Assembly: GCA_032622095.1 (NCBI GenBank)
Contig: CP136066.1
Coordinates: 150,860,224-150,924,223 of the forward strand
Reading direction: 5' to 3'
Source: Siphonodentalium dalli
Taxonomy: Eukaryota > Mollusca > Scaphopoda > Gadilida > Siphonodentaliidae
DNA length: 64,000 nucleotides
In this document: positions 24,973-37,600 of the stretch, piece by piece
How positions within the stretch are numbered: position 1 is the first letter of the stretch
How the letters are laid out: each line of letters begins with the position of its first letter
Notes under the pieces: generated by a model
What the model was told of the DNA's origin: nothing
What the model saw: only the letters and a program-made list of their open reading frames with translations
Database searches by the model: none
Made by a program: the position numbers and the translations under genes

Positions 24973-25986
24973 ATGACTAACGTAGAACGCATGAATGACA
25001 AATACATTACCCACACTCAGTTCGTAAACACAGCAGGGCGTCTTTGGAGACATCTGGGAAATATCCAGGGCTGTTGTGATTCTACAACAATGGACATTTT
25101 ATCGTATGCCGATGACACCACACTGTTCACAAGCGGTAAAGATGGCGAACTAGTACAAAGTTACGTCAACAATGAATTAGCCAATGTATCCGATTGGTGT
25201 TGCTGCAATAAACTTTCAATTAATATTAATAAAAGCAATTATATGCTTTTACACCCACAAAACAATGACAAAAAATGGAATACTTTGAAATTAAAGCTAA
25301 ATAACATTGAATTGAACCGAATAGGAAATCTTGGGCGTGAATCCTCGACAAAATTCTTAGGTATCCACATTGATGAGAACTTGACATTCAAAAAGCACAT
25401 ATCCGTAATCTGCTCCAAAATATCACATGCAAACTACTGCATCAATAAGGTGAAAAACTTTTTCCCAAGTAAAGCATTGAAAACATTGTACTATGCTCTG
25501 ATTCAAAGCCACTTAGTTTATGGTATCCAAATATGGGGTCATGTTCCGGAAGTCAAGAAAATATTCCTATTACAAAAACGAGCATTGCGTATAATATGCA
25601 ATAAGAAGTACAGGAGTCACACAGATCCGCTCTTTAAAAGAGAGAATATCTTAAAAATATATGACTTACACACCCTCAATTCCTCAATTTTCATGCATGA
25701 CTGGTGTTATAACCGTCTGCCTGCGTCTTTTGGAATGATGTACAACAAACGAGCAAAATCAACCCCAAGACACCCGAATCCCGTACTGTTGGAACTTCCT
25801 AGAACTGACTGGTCAGGAAACCTACCCCACCACGCCTTCCCCACAACATGGAACAATATGGGAAAAGTCTATACTTCTTGCCAAAGCAGGCACACATTGA
25901 AGAAGCGCTTACAGATAGCCATGCTGAGAAATTACCCAGAAAATGTACGCTGTAAAAACAAAGGATGTCCCGATTGTGCTCTATAA
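24973..25986 (+). pseudogene. Non-LTR retrotransposon reverse transcriptase, 5'-truncated
   Basis: A 337-residue open frame. From about residue 40 it matches the second half of a LINE reverse transcriptase: the catalytic box YADDTTLF (YADD at 25105-25116), NKLSININKSNYMLL, KFLGIHID and then the thumb region (QSHLVYGIQIWG, LLQKRALRII) typical of Jockey/CR1-like elements. The C-terminus has a small Cys cluster (CKNKGCPDC). The palm motifs before YADD, and any endonuclease, are missing. The first 40 residues are probably flanking sequence. The frame is intact to its stop, so the insertion may be fairly young, but the copy cannot be autonomous. It lies in intergenic DNA; any start codon given for it is arbitrary. 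Confidence 0.9.
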
Positions 25987-26765
25987 TACAACGAACATTA
26001 ATAGTCATACGCGATACATAATCCTAACTCTACTCGAATAATGTTCTTCACAACGTACCCGCAAGTGGACACACATCGCATTCTCGTTCCTAGCATGCCC
26101 ATACACTACCATACATGATACATCATAGATGCCACCGTATAATCGCGTATATTATTATGATTACTCTAACGTGGCTCTGACCCTATACCGCTAGACATAC
26201 ATAGAACATTACATATATGTAATATTGTTAATCTGAATTATCCCAGAACCTCACTCAACAAAGAGACTTCCCGGCGATCTTATATAGATCCTCATTGTGT
26301 TTACCGAACAAAAAATGGTGGTATCTCTCGCCTGAACCCGTTGTAGCAACACAATACTAACTGTTTTGTTCCTAATAAACCCATGGAACTGGAACTGGAA
26401 CGGAAACTGTCATATGTTTAGAAAACCTGAACAGTTCAAAACATTCATATGGAGAGATAATACATTTTCGATCTTATAACTCGTCTGGATTGACTCACAA
26501 CCACACCAATACTTGTTTTTGTTATGCCCTATAAGTACTGGATTCTACAAAGTTTTATATATGATTATAGTCTGTACGTGTGCGTGGATATGGATACAGG
26601 CATCTATTCTATTATTTATACTGATACCTGTTTTAGGGGGTAGCAGGAAGACAGCCCGATAGGGCTAGGCTACCCCCGACAATATACTGCTTTACCTTAT
26701 TATGTATTTCTGCCATTGTATAAATCATGTATATTGTAAATAAATTATCCTATCCTATCCTATCC
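25081..26765 (+). mobile_element. LINE fragment with 3' UTR and ATCCT-repeat tail
   Basis: Coding remnant (to 25986), about 760 bp of 3' UTR, and a terminal array of four TATCC units at 26746-26765. Microsatellite tails instead of poly(A) are common in several LINE clades. The 5' boundary is estimated from where reverse-transcriptase similarity starts. No target duplication was confirmed. Confidence 0.7.
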
Positions 26766-27267
26766 TGTTCCAGGTATGGGCGCCCAAACTTGAAAAGCCC
26801 AAATGCCCCCAAATTCCAAGTGGAAAGTATTGAGTAAATGTAAATAAAAAATCTGCAGTTGCAATCGTGCCTTTATCTGCATGTTCAATTTTGAAATATG
26901 TGATATTTATAATATATGTATCTGCGGTGGTTCGATGTAGAAGCCTTATTAAGTTATAATGGGATACATGGGGAAAATATCCTGGAAACGGGCGTCCCCC
27001 AAATTATCTCTGGATTCTTCCCTGGACATAGTATACCTTAAGGACTTATTACCTTGTGCGCTGTGGAAATTTAAAAACAAAACAAAAGTTTACCCCATGT
27101 CTACCTTAATTTTTTGCCCTCCATTACCATAAATTATTTTATTTGGCCCTACTGCAAGTATAAACAGTGTTAAATTGTTTGTCATTGTTGCACCATTCAA
27201 GTTTGCGCTGCCTTGGCAAAATATTTGGCAAGTGGGTTTTTAATTCTGTGATGTGATCTTGTCAGAA

Positions 27268-28944
27268 AACAAGACGGTCAATGACTGTGGGGTCGCTCAC
27301 CAGACTGCAAAGACTGGGACTCTGGAGACCACAACAGTCAGAACTTTTCATAATTACTTTAAAAGAAGTAGATCTAAACAGGATATGTGGCTAGAGACTT
27401 CACTTATGTAGATTGGTGAAAATCCACCTTGAAATTACCAACTGTACAATTACTGATCACCCCCCTCCTCCAGCTCAACAAGTCCCCTCCCGACCGGGCT
27501 CCAGACTCCCAAGTCTTAGGTTGGAATTCAAAACAGACACCTCAAACTTTCTCAATTGTTGGAAATTTCCAATCTCACAAGCGCCTTTTTATCAAACCAT
27601 TTAGACATGTTTGAAGCCCAATTATCCATGGACCCAAAACACCATACATGTATGTCAGATTAATCAGTCAGGTGGTTCCAAGGTAGATGTTTTAATGAAT
27701 TTGGTATTTCAACGATTTTATTAGACACAAAAGTGTTAACTCCCCATAGCCCCGCCATTTCTGGACAGGTTGACCTCATTTTAACAAATCTGAATCTCAG
27801 TCAAGAATCCTCCATACTATATGTAAGCTAAATAGTCCAACCCCCTCGAGAAGACATTTTAAGAATTACTCTAGAGACATAGTTATGTCCTTGGTCCCAC
27901 CCTATTTAACCTGGTAACCCCCCCATCTGAATAAATTTGAATCCCAGACACCAAAGAACCCTTCAGACTAATACTAAATATCAGTAAAATAGACCCGATG
28001 GTCCTTGTGAAGGAAGCATATTAGGAGGGAAAATGTCCTTCGCTTGGTCCCTATTTGACCAATTGATCCCATTTAAAAAAATCTGAATTGCAGTCAAACA
28101 AGATCATTCCATGCTAAATAAGCCAACAAGTTCTTGCAAAAATATTTTAAGAATTACTATGTGGTGAAATAGTTATGTCTCTGGCTCTGTCCTTATTCCG
28201 ACTTTGTGATCCCATTTTCACAAATCTAGACTTACGGCGCTCGTCCCTTTTCGAGTCTCGATAGCGGCCGGGGCGCAGAGGCGATCATTCAGCTTCGTTT
28301 CGTTAGGTGAAGCGGAGCATGCGTAGCTCTGGATCGTAACGCCGTTTTGCGAAGCGTTCTTTGCTGGTCACCCAAGGTAATTTCATACCAAATATAAGCA
28401 AAATAGGCCATTTGATTCTTGCATAGAAGACATATCATGAATACTATGGAGAGAAAGAGTAATGTAGCTGGCCTTGCACCTACTTGACCTGGTGACCCTG
28501 ATTGAACAAATCTGAATCACAATCACAAAAGGAGCCTCAATATAAAATATGAGCTAAATAAACTGGTGGTTCTTTCAAAGAACACTTTTCAAGTTTGCCA
28601 AATATGTTCTAGTGAAGTGGTGGATGTGAGAGTGTTAAATGTCCTGTTGAAAGATTTGAACAAAACATGATAGATTGTTGTTGTAATTGGGAATTAATGA
28701 CTTCTAGCAGATCTCCAGGGAATGTTTATAACAATGTCAGATTTCACTTGACATGTGTAGGCATACCCAGCATACAGTTAGAGCCAAAGTAAATGCTCTT
28801 ATCAATGATTCTCTGTCAAGAATTTGAGTAAATTATATTTTTGGGACCAGGGTGGCAGAAGCAGTGAACTTCGAGTGAAGGGCCAGGGGGCACAACCGTT
28901 CAGAAATGTAATGGCATTAGTTTTTCAATTTTCAAAAAATGTTA

Positions 28945-28976
<32 letters not shown>

Positions 28977-29375
28977 TTGACCATGGAGTTAAAAATAAAT
29001 TTTTTGTTTTTGTTTTTGTTTTTTGAGTTATGTCCCTGCCCACATTTGACCCAGTGACCTCATTTGAACAAATCTGAATCCCAGTCACCCAAGGATCCTT
29101 CATACCAAATATGAACCCATTTAGCCCGATGGTATTTGACAAGATGTTTAAAAGAATTACTATGGAGGGAAAGAGTTATGGCCCTGGCTTCGCAACTATT
29201 TGACCAAGGGACCTCATTTGAACAAATCTGAATGCGAGTCACCTAGGGAACATCCACACCAAATGTGAACCCATTCGGTCTTATGGTTCCAGAGAAGAAG
29301 ATGTTTAAAGATTTGTTGACGGATGGTTGAGGAGTGATGAATTTAGCTCCACCAGACTTCGTCTCAGGTGAGCTA
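27268..29375 (-). repeat. Unclassified long repeat 'A', fullest copy
   Basis: Runs on the + strand from AAGACGGTCAATGACTGTGG to CTTCGTCTCAGGTGAGC. It is built of many degenerate units of about 160 bp with CAAATCTGAATC..CAGTCA and AAGAATTACTATGGAG motifs. Its first 1.3 kb matches 51424-52570 closely. A (TA)n tract at 28950-28975 and a GC-rich block at 28229-28365 interrupt it. No coding frame was recognised. Confidence 0.8.
28229..28365. other. GC-rich block inserted in repeat 'A'
   Basis: About 135 bp (from TTACGGCGCTCGTCCC to TTGCGAAGCGTTCTTTGC), much richer in G and C than its surroundings. The corresponding point in the sister copy (about 52396) lacks it. No tRNA-like boxes or clear inverted ends were recognised. 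Confidence 0.6.
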
Positions 29376-29805
29376 AAAATAATCAAAGGCGGACTATAAG
29401 TTAATACTGTGCTGACTTAATACATAATGACAATACAAAGGGAAAACCCAATGTACACCACTATCAACCTAGCGGTCAGGAAGTGGCATGCAACGTTCTC
29501 CAGTTTACACAAAATGGTAACATCTACTTAGCTCTTGCATTATCCTTTGGTTGGTCTGCAGTCTGCTCATTTTAATGAGCACCTCCCCAGATGAATAATA
29601 GACCCTTCAAATGTATATTTTATATCGTCAGTCAGTTCTAAACATTACAAGGTGATTTATTTTCTCCAATTTGATTGAAATAAACTAATGGGTCATTGCA
29701 ATGAACTTTGAAGGTTATGGCATGAGAAAACAAATTTACTTCCAAATTGTCCCCAAAAAAAATTTGAGGAGGGGACCAACATGGTCAGAGGGGGGTGAGA
29801 ATCAA
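29376..29805. other. Intergenic, nothing recognised
   Basis: Unstructured AT-rich sequence between two repeats. Confidence 0.5.
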
Positions 29806-30138
29806 TTAATCTCTTCGCTGCTATGACGTCCGTAAATATTACGGATGTAAAAGTGCACGCCGTGTGCTATATGGTCCATAGGTACTGCGGACCTACTTCA
29901 GCACACTAGCAGTAGGCCATTATACAGAGATTACTCAGAGATTGGTGCATCGAAATAACTGTCTTGAAGTTTCAAACAGAGTAAGAAGTTCCACGATTGT
30001 TAACGATAATAGCCTTTCAACTGAGTCAGTTTTAAGGTTCTTGTGATATTCCCATTATATTTTCCTACTGGAAAATGGCAATAACATCAATGGCCCACCA
30101 CATGATGTCAGAACGTCATTTAGCAGAGAAGAGGTTAA
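29806..30138. mobile_element. TTAA-flanked element ('CTCTTCGCTG' type)
   Basis: 333 bp with TTAA at 29806-29809 and 30135-30138. The ends TCTCTTCGCTGCTA and, inverted, CCTCTTCTCTGCTA are imperfect inverted repeats. A subterminal inverted motif GTCCGTAAATATTACGGATG follows. A partial second copy starts at 56219. Confidence 0.8.
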
Positions 30139-30421
30139 CTGTTTTACATAGGCATTATTTAATTTGTATGCATTATTATATTTGGTTTGGCAGGGTTGGA
30201 AATAAATATATACACTCAATTAAATTTAAAAATATTTTTTTTATTTCAACTTGCATGGCAATGTCAGTCCATTCACCGTGATGCTCTGTTCAATGCATTG
30301 ATATATCTGTACATAATTACAAAAGTGTATATATATACAATAGAGACTTTAAACAAACATAACTGCATAGACTCAATAACACAAGATCAAATAGCATTTA
30401 AATATAAATTTGGGGACAATA

Positions 30422-30684
30422 TTAACCCTTTAATGATGGGAGCTGCGCTAGTGCAGCATTAAAGATACTGTGCCAGTTCATTCTCTTATATACGCAAGTC
30501 TCACATAGGGAGCCTCACATATATAAGAGAATGCACTGGCTTACAAGGTCAAGGTAAATTTTGGTAGGCCAAAGTATTCTCTTATATATGCGAGGCTCCC
30601 TATGGGAGACTCGCATATATAAGAGAATGCATTGGCACAGGGTTTTTGCAAAATTTCAGGAAGCTCCAGTCATGGAAGGGTTAA
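30422..30684. mobile_element. TTAA-flanked palindromic MITE ('CTTCC' type), copy 2
   Basis: TTAA at both ends, outer motifs TTTAATGATGGGAGCTGCGC and, at the other side, AAGCTCCAGTCATGGAAGGG. Two hairpins, the right one (30568-30634) nearly perfect through GCGAGGCTCCCTATGGGAG. It is one of the most complete copies. Confidence 0.88.
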
Positions 30685-33584
30685 CAGCGTAAAGGCCCAT
30701 GCAGAAGGCGACACAACCCAGGTGACTTGCATACAATGCTCACTTCGAACAAAAATATCATTGATGAATTCACATGGTGTCATGACAGGGTCGTTATGAC
30801 CAAAGCATCTATCACAATAACAGGATTTGCTCTAATTGAGCATTTACTAGGGTGTTTTTGCTGCTTTTTCAATGACTGAGATAAGATGAAGTCATCAGAT
30901 GTGCAATCCATCAACATTACCAAGGTCATTTGAGGTAAACAAAATGGGAGTATCTAATTCTGAAATATAATCTCCCGAGGAAATCTTGCAAGTACAAAGT
31001 CTTGTATATACTATTATAAAAAGACTCTTGCGTTTTATATAACACGCTAGTTAAAGAGAATGGGTGGACCCAGTACTCCCGGTGCTCATTCCGTCTGAAG
31101 CAAGCCGGCCAACAAAATTAACTCTTCATCGTCACTCTTATTATCTAATTCTTTTATAGATCCAAAGTTAACTTGATCTATTTCACTTTTTAATGATGTT
31201 GCAACAGAATTTTGCTACTATGAAAATGATGCCAAGTTGTCATTCTGAAAATGCAAAAAAAAAACAGATGAGTTTGTAATTTCTGTGATTTGACATTATC
31301 GTAGAATTCATTTAAAACAAACATATTGATTTACAGTATTGCATTTATTCCAATATCGAAGTAATTAGCTGCAATCGGAAGCTCTGCATTTAAACCATTG
31401 CAGGGGAAAGATGCATTGGTTTAACACGTCCATGTCAATGGTTTAATGCAGACAATGGATCGTGTCATAGTAATGGACCAATGCAACCGAGTCATCGGAA
31501 CGCTTTATATTAAGAAAACCAGTCAACTAGATCATACCAAAATTAATACATATATCACTACAGTGAATTGATCTGGCCGCTAGTGTTGAAATGACTAGGG
31601 TATTTCGCAGTTGATTAGCCGGCAGACCTTAGTCGACTACTACTATATATAGAACGATAAAATCCCACACAGGACTATCAAAAGTATTTTATTAGACATA
31701 GAGGATTTGCCCATTTCAATGTGTAGGAAAGCGAATTTTTACAGCTGTTTGTCATCGTAAATTTATTAAAACATGCGTATTTATCATTATATATATTGAT
31801 GTTGGCAGCCTAATGGCAGTTATGTATCAAGAACATCAATCATATCATATAATATTGGGCCAACAAAGCAACTGTCATAAATAACACAGACTCCGAAATA
31901 GCTGGATGCAGCAAGCTTTCTGACGCATGAGCAGTCTATTTTGCACATGCATACATGGCTCTATGTTACAGGTATAACATTTTACGTAACGTTCAGCGAG
32001 CTATACCTTAATTGTAACCATTGGTCTGCTTTAGAGGTGTGTGGGTAACATGTCAGTGACTTGATTAGAAATATGACCAATATATTGGCATAATCCAGCA
32101 CAATTTTAACATACATCAATGCCCAGTCATGATTGAGTGAACACGTGGTCACGTCGGAATTGGTTTGATCTTGTTAATCACCGCATCGTCAACAATCATA
32201 ACATTTCTATTGCAACGTTGGACATAGAACGTCGTAGATCAAAGGTGCCACACTTTGAATATGTGAACGTGTACAGTAACTCTGCCGATACGACATAGCT
32301 GAACAGCAACAATTAGATTGTTCCAATGAGACATCAATAGTCTGCCACTTTTCCGACAGATAATAGGTGGCATACCTTGCATGACTGAATATCTAGATCA
32401 GCAACATGTTTTTATAATACCATAACCACGACCAAGAAGTTGCATTTGGGATCACCACAATTGTCTGTGCTTTATACGCATGTGCAATGGTAAATATGGA
32501 AGTATATGGTATGCAGCAATGATTGTTACCAATGAAACTTTATATATACCTTTCTGAGAAATATGCGATTGGTCGACAAAGAGATTGCTAATCGATTTTA
32601 GCCAAAATTCTAGTTGACGTTGACTTATCGTTTCAACACTACTTTACGATAATGCAAACAACTGTTTTAAGCGTGTGCGCAATCCCCAAGATAGAGGATG
32701 GTGGTATGACATCACACTAAAAATCAGGTGATGCGATTGTCAGGGAAATGATCGCTATACTATAGTGATATTTGAGGAAGAAAAATGAAAGTCATAATCC
32801 CCGTAATCGATGTAAAGATTACACCTCGAAGTCGAGGAATTTATTTTAAATTATTGTGCAGCATTGTTCAGAAAGTGTAAAATTACATTCATCTACATGC
32901 TATTGCAAGTAGAGAAACACAATGATCTAGTTGTGGTATAACAATGACACGGCACTTAACCAAAATTACAAGTTTCCATGGGTGTATTGTCAAAGCTACT
33001 GTCAAAGATTTAGAGGGTATTTACAGTTTACCTTTCAGCCAATGAAGATTACATCAACACAAAATAATTTAAAGACATAGATAAGAAGTAGAATCTTTCT
33101 CCAGTAATCATCAACAGGGAAAAGTTCACTCAACAGCACAACAAATAAATGGTAATTAAAATCTGGTAACTATTACTAAAATGAAAAAGACAATAATATT
33201 TCATTCCATTACTACAAAGTTTATTGACAAAAAGATGACCTTTTGTCAAATTCCCGTTTCTCAAGCCCGCGCTCATGGTTATGTTATGTTTATGCGTACA
33301 AACTGTCGGGAACAATTTTGGCAAGAAATAATTGTGGTACGTTTTTTATTCAAACATTTAAAAAAAAATGTGTCAATCATACTTTATCGGGTGATTTTTT
33401 ATGAAATAAGTTGTATGGGATCTATCAACTAACTTTTGTGGACATCTGTTAAAAGTAATAATAGCTATGAGTAACTGACATTAAACTCGGAAATATATAA
33501 TTAAATTTAAAACCGCAAGCATGAGTGTTTTTCAAATTTGTTTGCCTGAGAAATGGACTTTGCATGACCTTACGACTCCCTATG
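30685..33584. other. Intergenic, about 2.9 kb without recognised genes
   Basis: 31288-31520 is loosely related to 9855-10080. The region holds only short frames (for example 33181-33432) with no known similarity and no clear tandem or inverted structure. Confidence 0.5.
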
Positions 33585-33641
33585 GCACATTGGCACAGGG
33601 TTTCGCAAATTTTCAGGAAGCTCCAGTCATGGACGGGTCAA
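33585..33641. mobile_element. Terminal fragment of a 'CTTCC'-type TTAA MITE
   Basis: Contains TTGGCACAGGGTTTCGC and GGAAGCTCCAGTCATGG, matching the right end of 30422-30684. The terminal TTAA is mutated to TCAA. Confidence 0.75.
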
Positions 33642-34313
33642 CAAATGTATAAAATTACTATTTCTTCAGCTTTGGGGCGAGACAAATATTTCATTTTAAT
33701 CGAGGAACCGACCGATTATTGAAATCTATTTATTTTCTCTGCCTCTAATTATTGTCAGCCAAGCAACAATTCCAGCGGAAATATACACCCCCTTGAAATT
33801 GCCTTTTGCCATAGCTAATTTCGAGGGCTGAATATGGATATGTGGATCAGAAATTATTCTTGGAATAAAAGACGACAAAACTTATCGCCAGAAACAAAAT
33901 GGACAGTACCTAGTGAAAGTTGGCATTTGGATACAAAGGTATTCTTATCTTTTATTTCTGGGGCACACGTTAACGAAGCATTCCACCCTTGGGTCGTCTA
34001 GCTCTGGGTTTAATATCAGTTGCATGTGACCGTTATTACCCAAACAAATAAAGTTAGTTGTTAGACGCTAAAGATATTATTGCACCCAACGCGTGGTATC
34101 AAAAGAGTTATATCTGAGACTAGGTCTCCCATAGCAGTTGAGGCCCCCAGCGGATGAATTTGGTGATGCTAGTCCGCAGTCACCCAATTCACCCTCCGTG
34201 ACCTCATTCTGCATATGATTGGCACCATATTTTCCAAGCCTGACGGGATATATGGATATCAGTCTCAAAAGTTCTCTATGGGGTGAATCACTACACAACC
34301 AACAGCAGTATCA

Positions 34314-34324
34314 TTTATTTTATT
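34314..34324 (-). terminator. Candidate WDR43 polyadenylation signals
   Basis: Two overlapping AATAAA hexamers on the minus strand, about 225 bp after the WDR43 stop codon. No closer AATAAA was noticed. Confidence 0.5.
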
Positions 34325-34546
34325 CCACGCGGCATGTGTTCATTTTTAACCAGGACACAATAATATAAATCACAGGGCATAGACTCGCTCTTGACCAGGA
34401 CACAATATATTCCATGGGGCATGGATTCGTTCTTGACCAGGACACAGTCAGTTATACCACGTTCCATGGATTGCTTTTCTTATTTAGCTTGGAGTATTAT
34501 TCAATCCTGAGGTGGGATTGATTATTCAAGGCTCTGAAGAATCCGT

Positions 34547-34651
34547 TCAAGTCATGTCCTCCGATTCATCAGAATCTGTGTCCGTTTTATGATCACTCTC
34601 ATCATTAACGTCCATAGCATCATCATCATCTGATATGTTCTCCCAATCATC
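34547..34651 (-). CDS. WDR43: WDR43 last exon (acidic C-terminus)
   Basis: 105 bp including TGA, acceptor TTTTCTACAG. It encodes 34 residues starting DDWENISDDDD, 18 of them Asp or Glu, which fits the acidic tail of the family. Confidence 0.9.
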   Translation of the reverse strand, partial: DDWENISDDDDAMDVNDESDHKTDTDSDESEDMT

Positions 34652-37600
34652 CTGTAGAAAACGAGAACATAAACAATTAGAACAAAGACTAAAATGAATC
34701 ATTATAAAAATAACTAGGCTTGAGGGGAACATTACAGATTGGAACCATTATCTCCTGAGGACTGAGGTGGTAGTTTTAAGGGGAGACTATTCATAAGGTT
34801 TCCTTCAAGCACAAGCCTTGAAATAGTGTCTGTCGTGGTGGGCTAGCATCACCAAATTCACCCTCTGGGAACCTCATTCTGCTTAGGTCTCAACTGCTAT
34901 CAGATTGAAGTTCCCCAGTTAAAGTTGGTGATGATCACCTCGATTATGCATTTTATCTTTTGCAAATAGGGGAAATAGAAACTGAAAAGGGAAAAAGTAA
35001 CTAAAAACAATGTTAATTTGAGACTAGATAATTCCCAGAAGATGAGACCTAAGCAGATACATTAAAATCAACCTCTGGGGGCCTCATTCTGCAAATGAAA
35101 GACACAATATATTCAGGCTTGCCAATTGACATGTCCCTAGAGTTGTGAATTGTGACTGAATATTGGTTTTCTATATTTGGGTACTTCTGCGGTCTTTATA
35201 TGAAATAACTTCACAATGTCAGAAGATGAAAGACAGGCATCCATGTTCTATCAGAATGCTGTGAAAATTAAGATGTCATATTAAAATGTTATCTTCGAAT
35301 ATTTCCGTGAGTTACTTCGGGATGTCTCTACCCTAGCGGTAGACATTGAAAAACTTGTTTACCGGAAATGTTTATGGGAGGGAAACATTGTGAAATGAGT
35401 AATATAATTCAATGGGAAATTAACAGTGTTCTCAAATAATTTTAATTAATTAGCACAAAGTTACAGTTTTGACCCTTCCATGATTGGAGTTCTTGAAATT
35501 TTTGTGAAAACCCTGTGCCAATGCATTCTCCCATATAAGAGAATGCATCGGCCTAACAATATTTACCATGCAAATATAAAGAGAATGCATTGGCACATGA
35601 TCTTTAATGCTGCACCAGCAGCTCCCGTCATGAAAGTGTTAAATAATATTACATGATTGCTGTGACCCCTTATTCACTGGGTCAACACACCAACAAGATT
35701 TGGAAGTTATTGGAACAGTTTCTTAATGTGAGGTATATCAAATAAAATTGTGTTTCAAAATCATATTTTTTTTATTTGTCTTTTTCACGGTGTTCCGATA
35801 ATCTGAACATATCAAGGAAAAGCCATTTAAACATTCAAACATTTAAAAATATATTTAATGCAAAATATTTTTAATACTGGTTGTATTAGTTGTTGAAAAT
35901 CGACTATAATCAAGAAGTTTATTCACGTCATTTTAGAAACACCAGCACAGGCATTATTATATTATTCAAAATATATATGTTCTTGAATGTTTCACAGACT
36001 GGTTTTTTCTCAAATCGCTCGGATTAACCAAAAAATGAAAACTTTAGGAAAATATGACGGTACTTTTTTGTAACGGCATCAGTTTGCCCTACCGCATCAT
36101 AGCAATTCAGCAGGACCACCAGAATCATAGAATATTAGCAGGACCACTTGACCAGGGGGGATTACATGCTATGAAATGAGCTATCATTTTCAAGTGATCA
36201 AATCTCTGGATATGTTCCATGGGGATACTCGGAACAGTCCTCGAACAACTTCATGTTATCCGTGCCATGACTTGGGACTTGATGAAATTTTGCGAAAATC
36301 CTGCGCCAATGCATTCTCTTATATAGGGAGCCTTGCATATATAAGAGAATACAATGGCCAAATAATATGTATATTAACCTTGCAAGCCAGTCATTCTCTT
36401 ATCTATGCGAGGCTCTCTATGGGAGATTCGCATGTATAATAGGATGCACAGGCAAATGATCTTTAATTCTGCATTAGCACAGCTCCCGCCATGATAGGGT
36501 TAAACTTGATTATGGGACTCCTGGCTGATTGTTTGAGTGATGTAATTGACGCATGTCGTCCATAGCAACATGTTCCATTAAAATTTGTTCAGCCAGCGAG
36601 TGAGTGATGCTGGTGAATCGAAAACTAAAGTTAACAGCTCTCAACCAATCAGATTATTTGTTTCAGACAAATATTCAACATGAATTACAATTTGCCACTA
36701 ATGGTAGGCAAGAGATGGTTTGACCACTGCAATGTAATTCTTGCCTGATGCCACAAGAACTGCTAACTAGCTTAGATTGTCCCAGGGGACTCGCCCGTAA
36801 ACCTAGTACTGAGCTTGTCGCAGAAATGCTAGATTGGAAGATGCATCCATTCTGGCAGCATGTCTGTTCTGAGGTAATAAATGTTCCATGCATTGAAACT
36901 AAATGCTGTAAAGTACATGTAATAAATAGATCATTTATTATTATTTCATGTATACTATCTATTATATATTTTGGAAGATCTGTCTGTGTATCTGTGGTCT
37001 GTGTGTTCGCGATGAACTCGAAAACGGCCGACCCGATTTCGATGAAACTTCGTATGTGAGGGTACTATCGGTCGGGAAGTGGCATAGGCATATTAATTTT
37101 CAGATCCGAGGTCAACTTTTCACGTGCCGAGGTCAAATCTGTTTTTACGACGTTTTGCGCTAATATATTTCAGTTCGGTGCTCACAAATCGATTCGATAT
37201 AGCGCGAATAATAAACTGCCAGTCATATAATTTGCACGGTTAGAATCTGTGGTGCTTCATCTTTCCAATGATGTATCACACGCCTGTGTACGTTTAAAGT
37301 TTCTACCTTAATTATCGGGAAGAACGCAGGACCATGCTTCGCTCATCGAAAAACATTCCGTAAATATATTACGCCGTCAACAGATCGTGACGTGACCGCG
37401 TTTAACTCTTAACCGGCCGATGTCGCGTTAACTCATCACCGGCCGAGGTATCCGCAAATGACATTGGGCAATATATATATCTCGGAAACGGGTGGAGCTA
37501 TCGACTTGAAATGTGAATGTATCTTGCCCCGGATACGAATTTTATCGGGTCGCCGAGCCCGTGCGACGCCAGCTTCGCACATGCGCAGACCAGATCTCGG

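Larger units (their letters stand above)
34080..35110. repeat. 'CTCATTCTGC' palindromic repeats
   Basis: Copies at about 34110-34215 and 34845-35110, characterised by AAATTCACCCTCTGGGGACC and CTCATTCTGC. In fuller copies (59790-60175, 52640-52975) this is paired with its reverse complement. The WDR43 last exon lies between the two copies. Confidence 0.6.
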
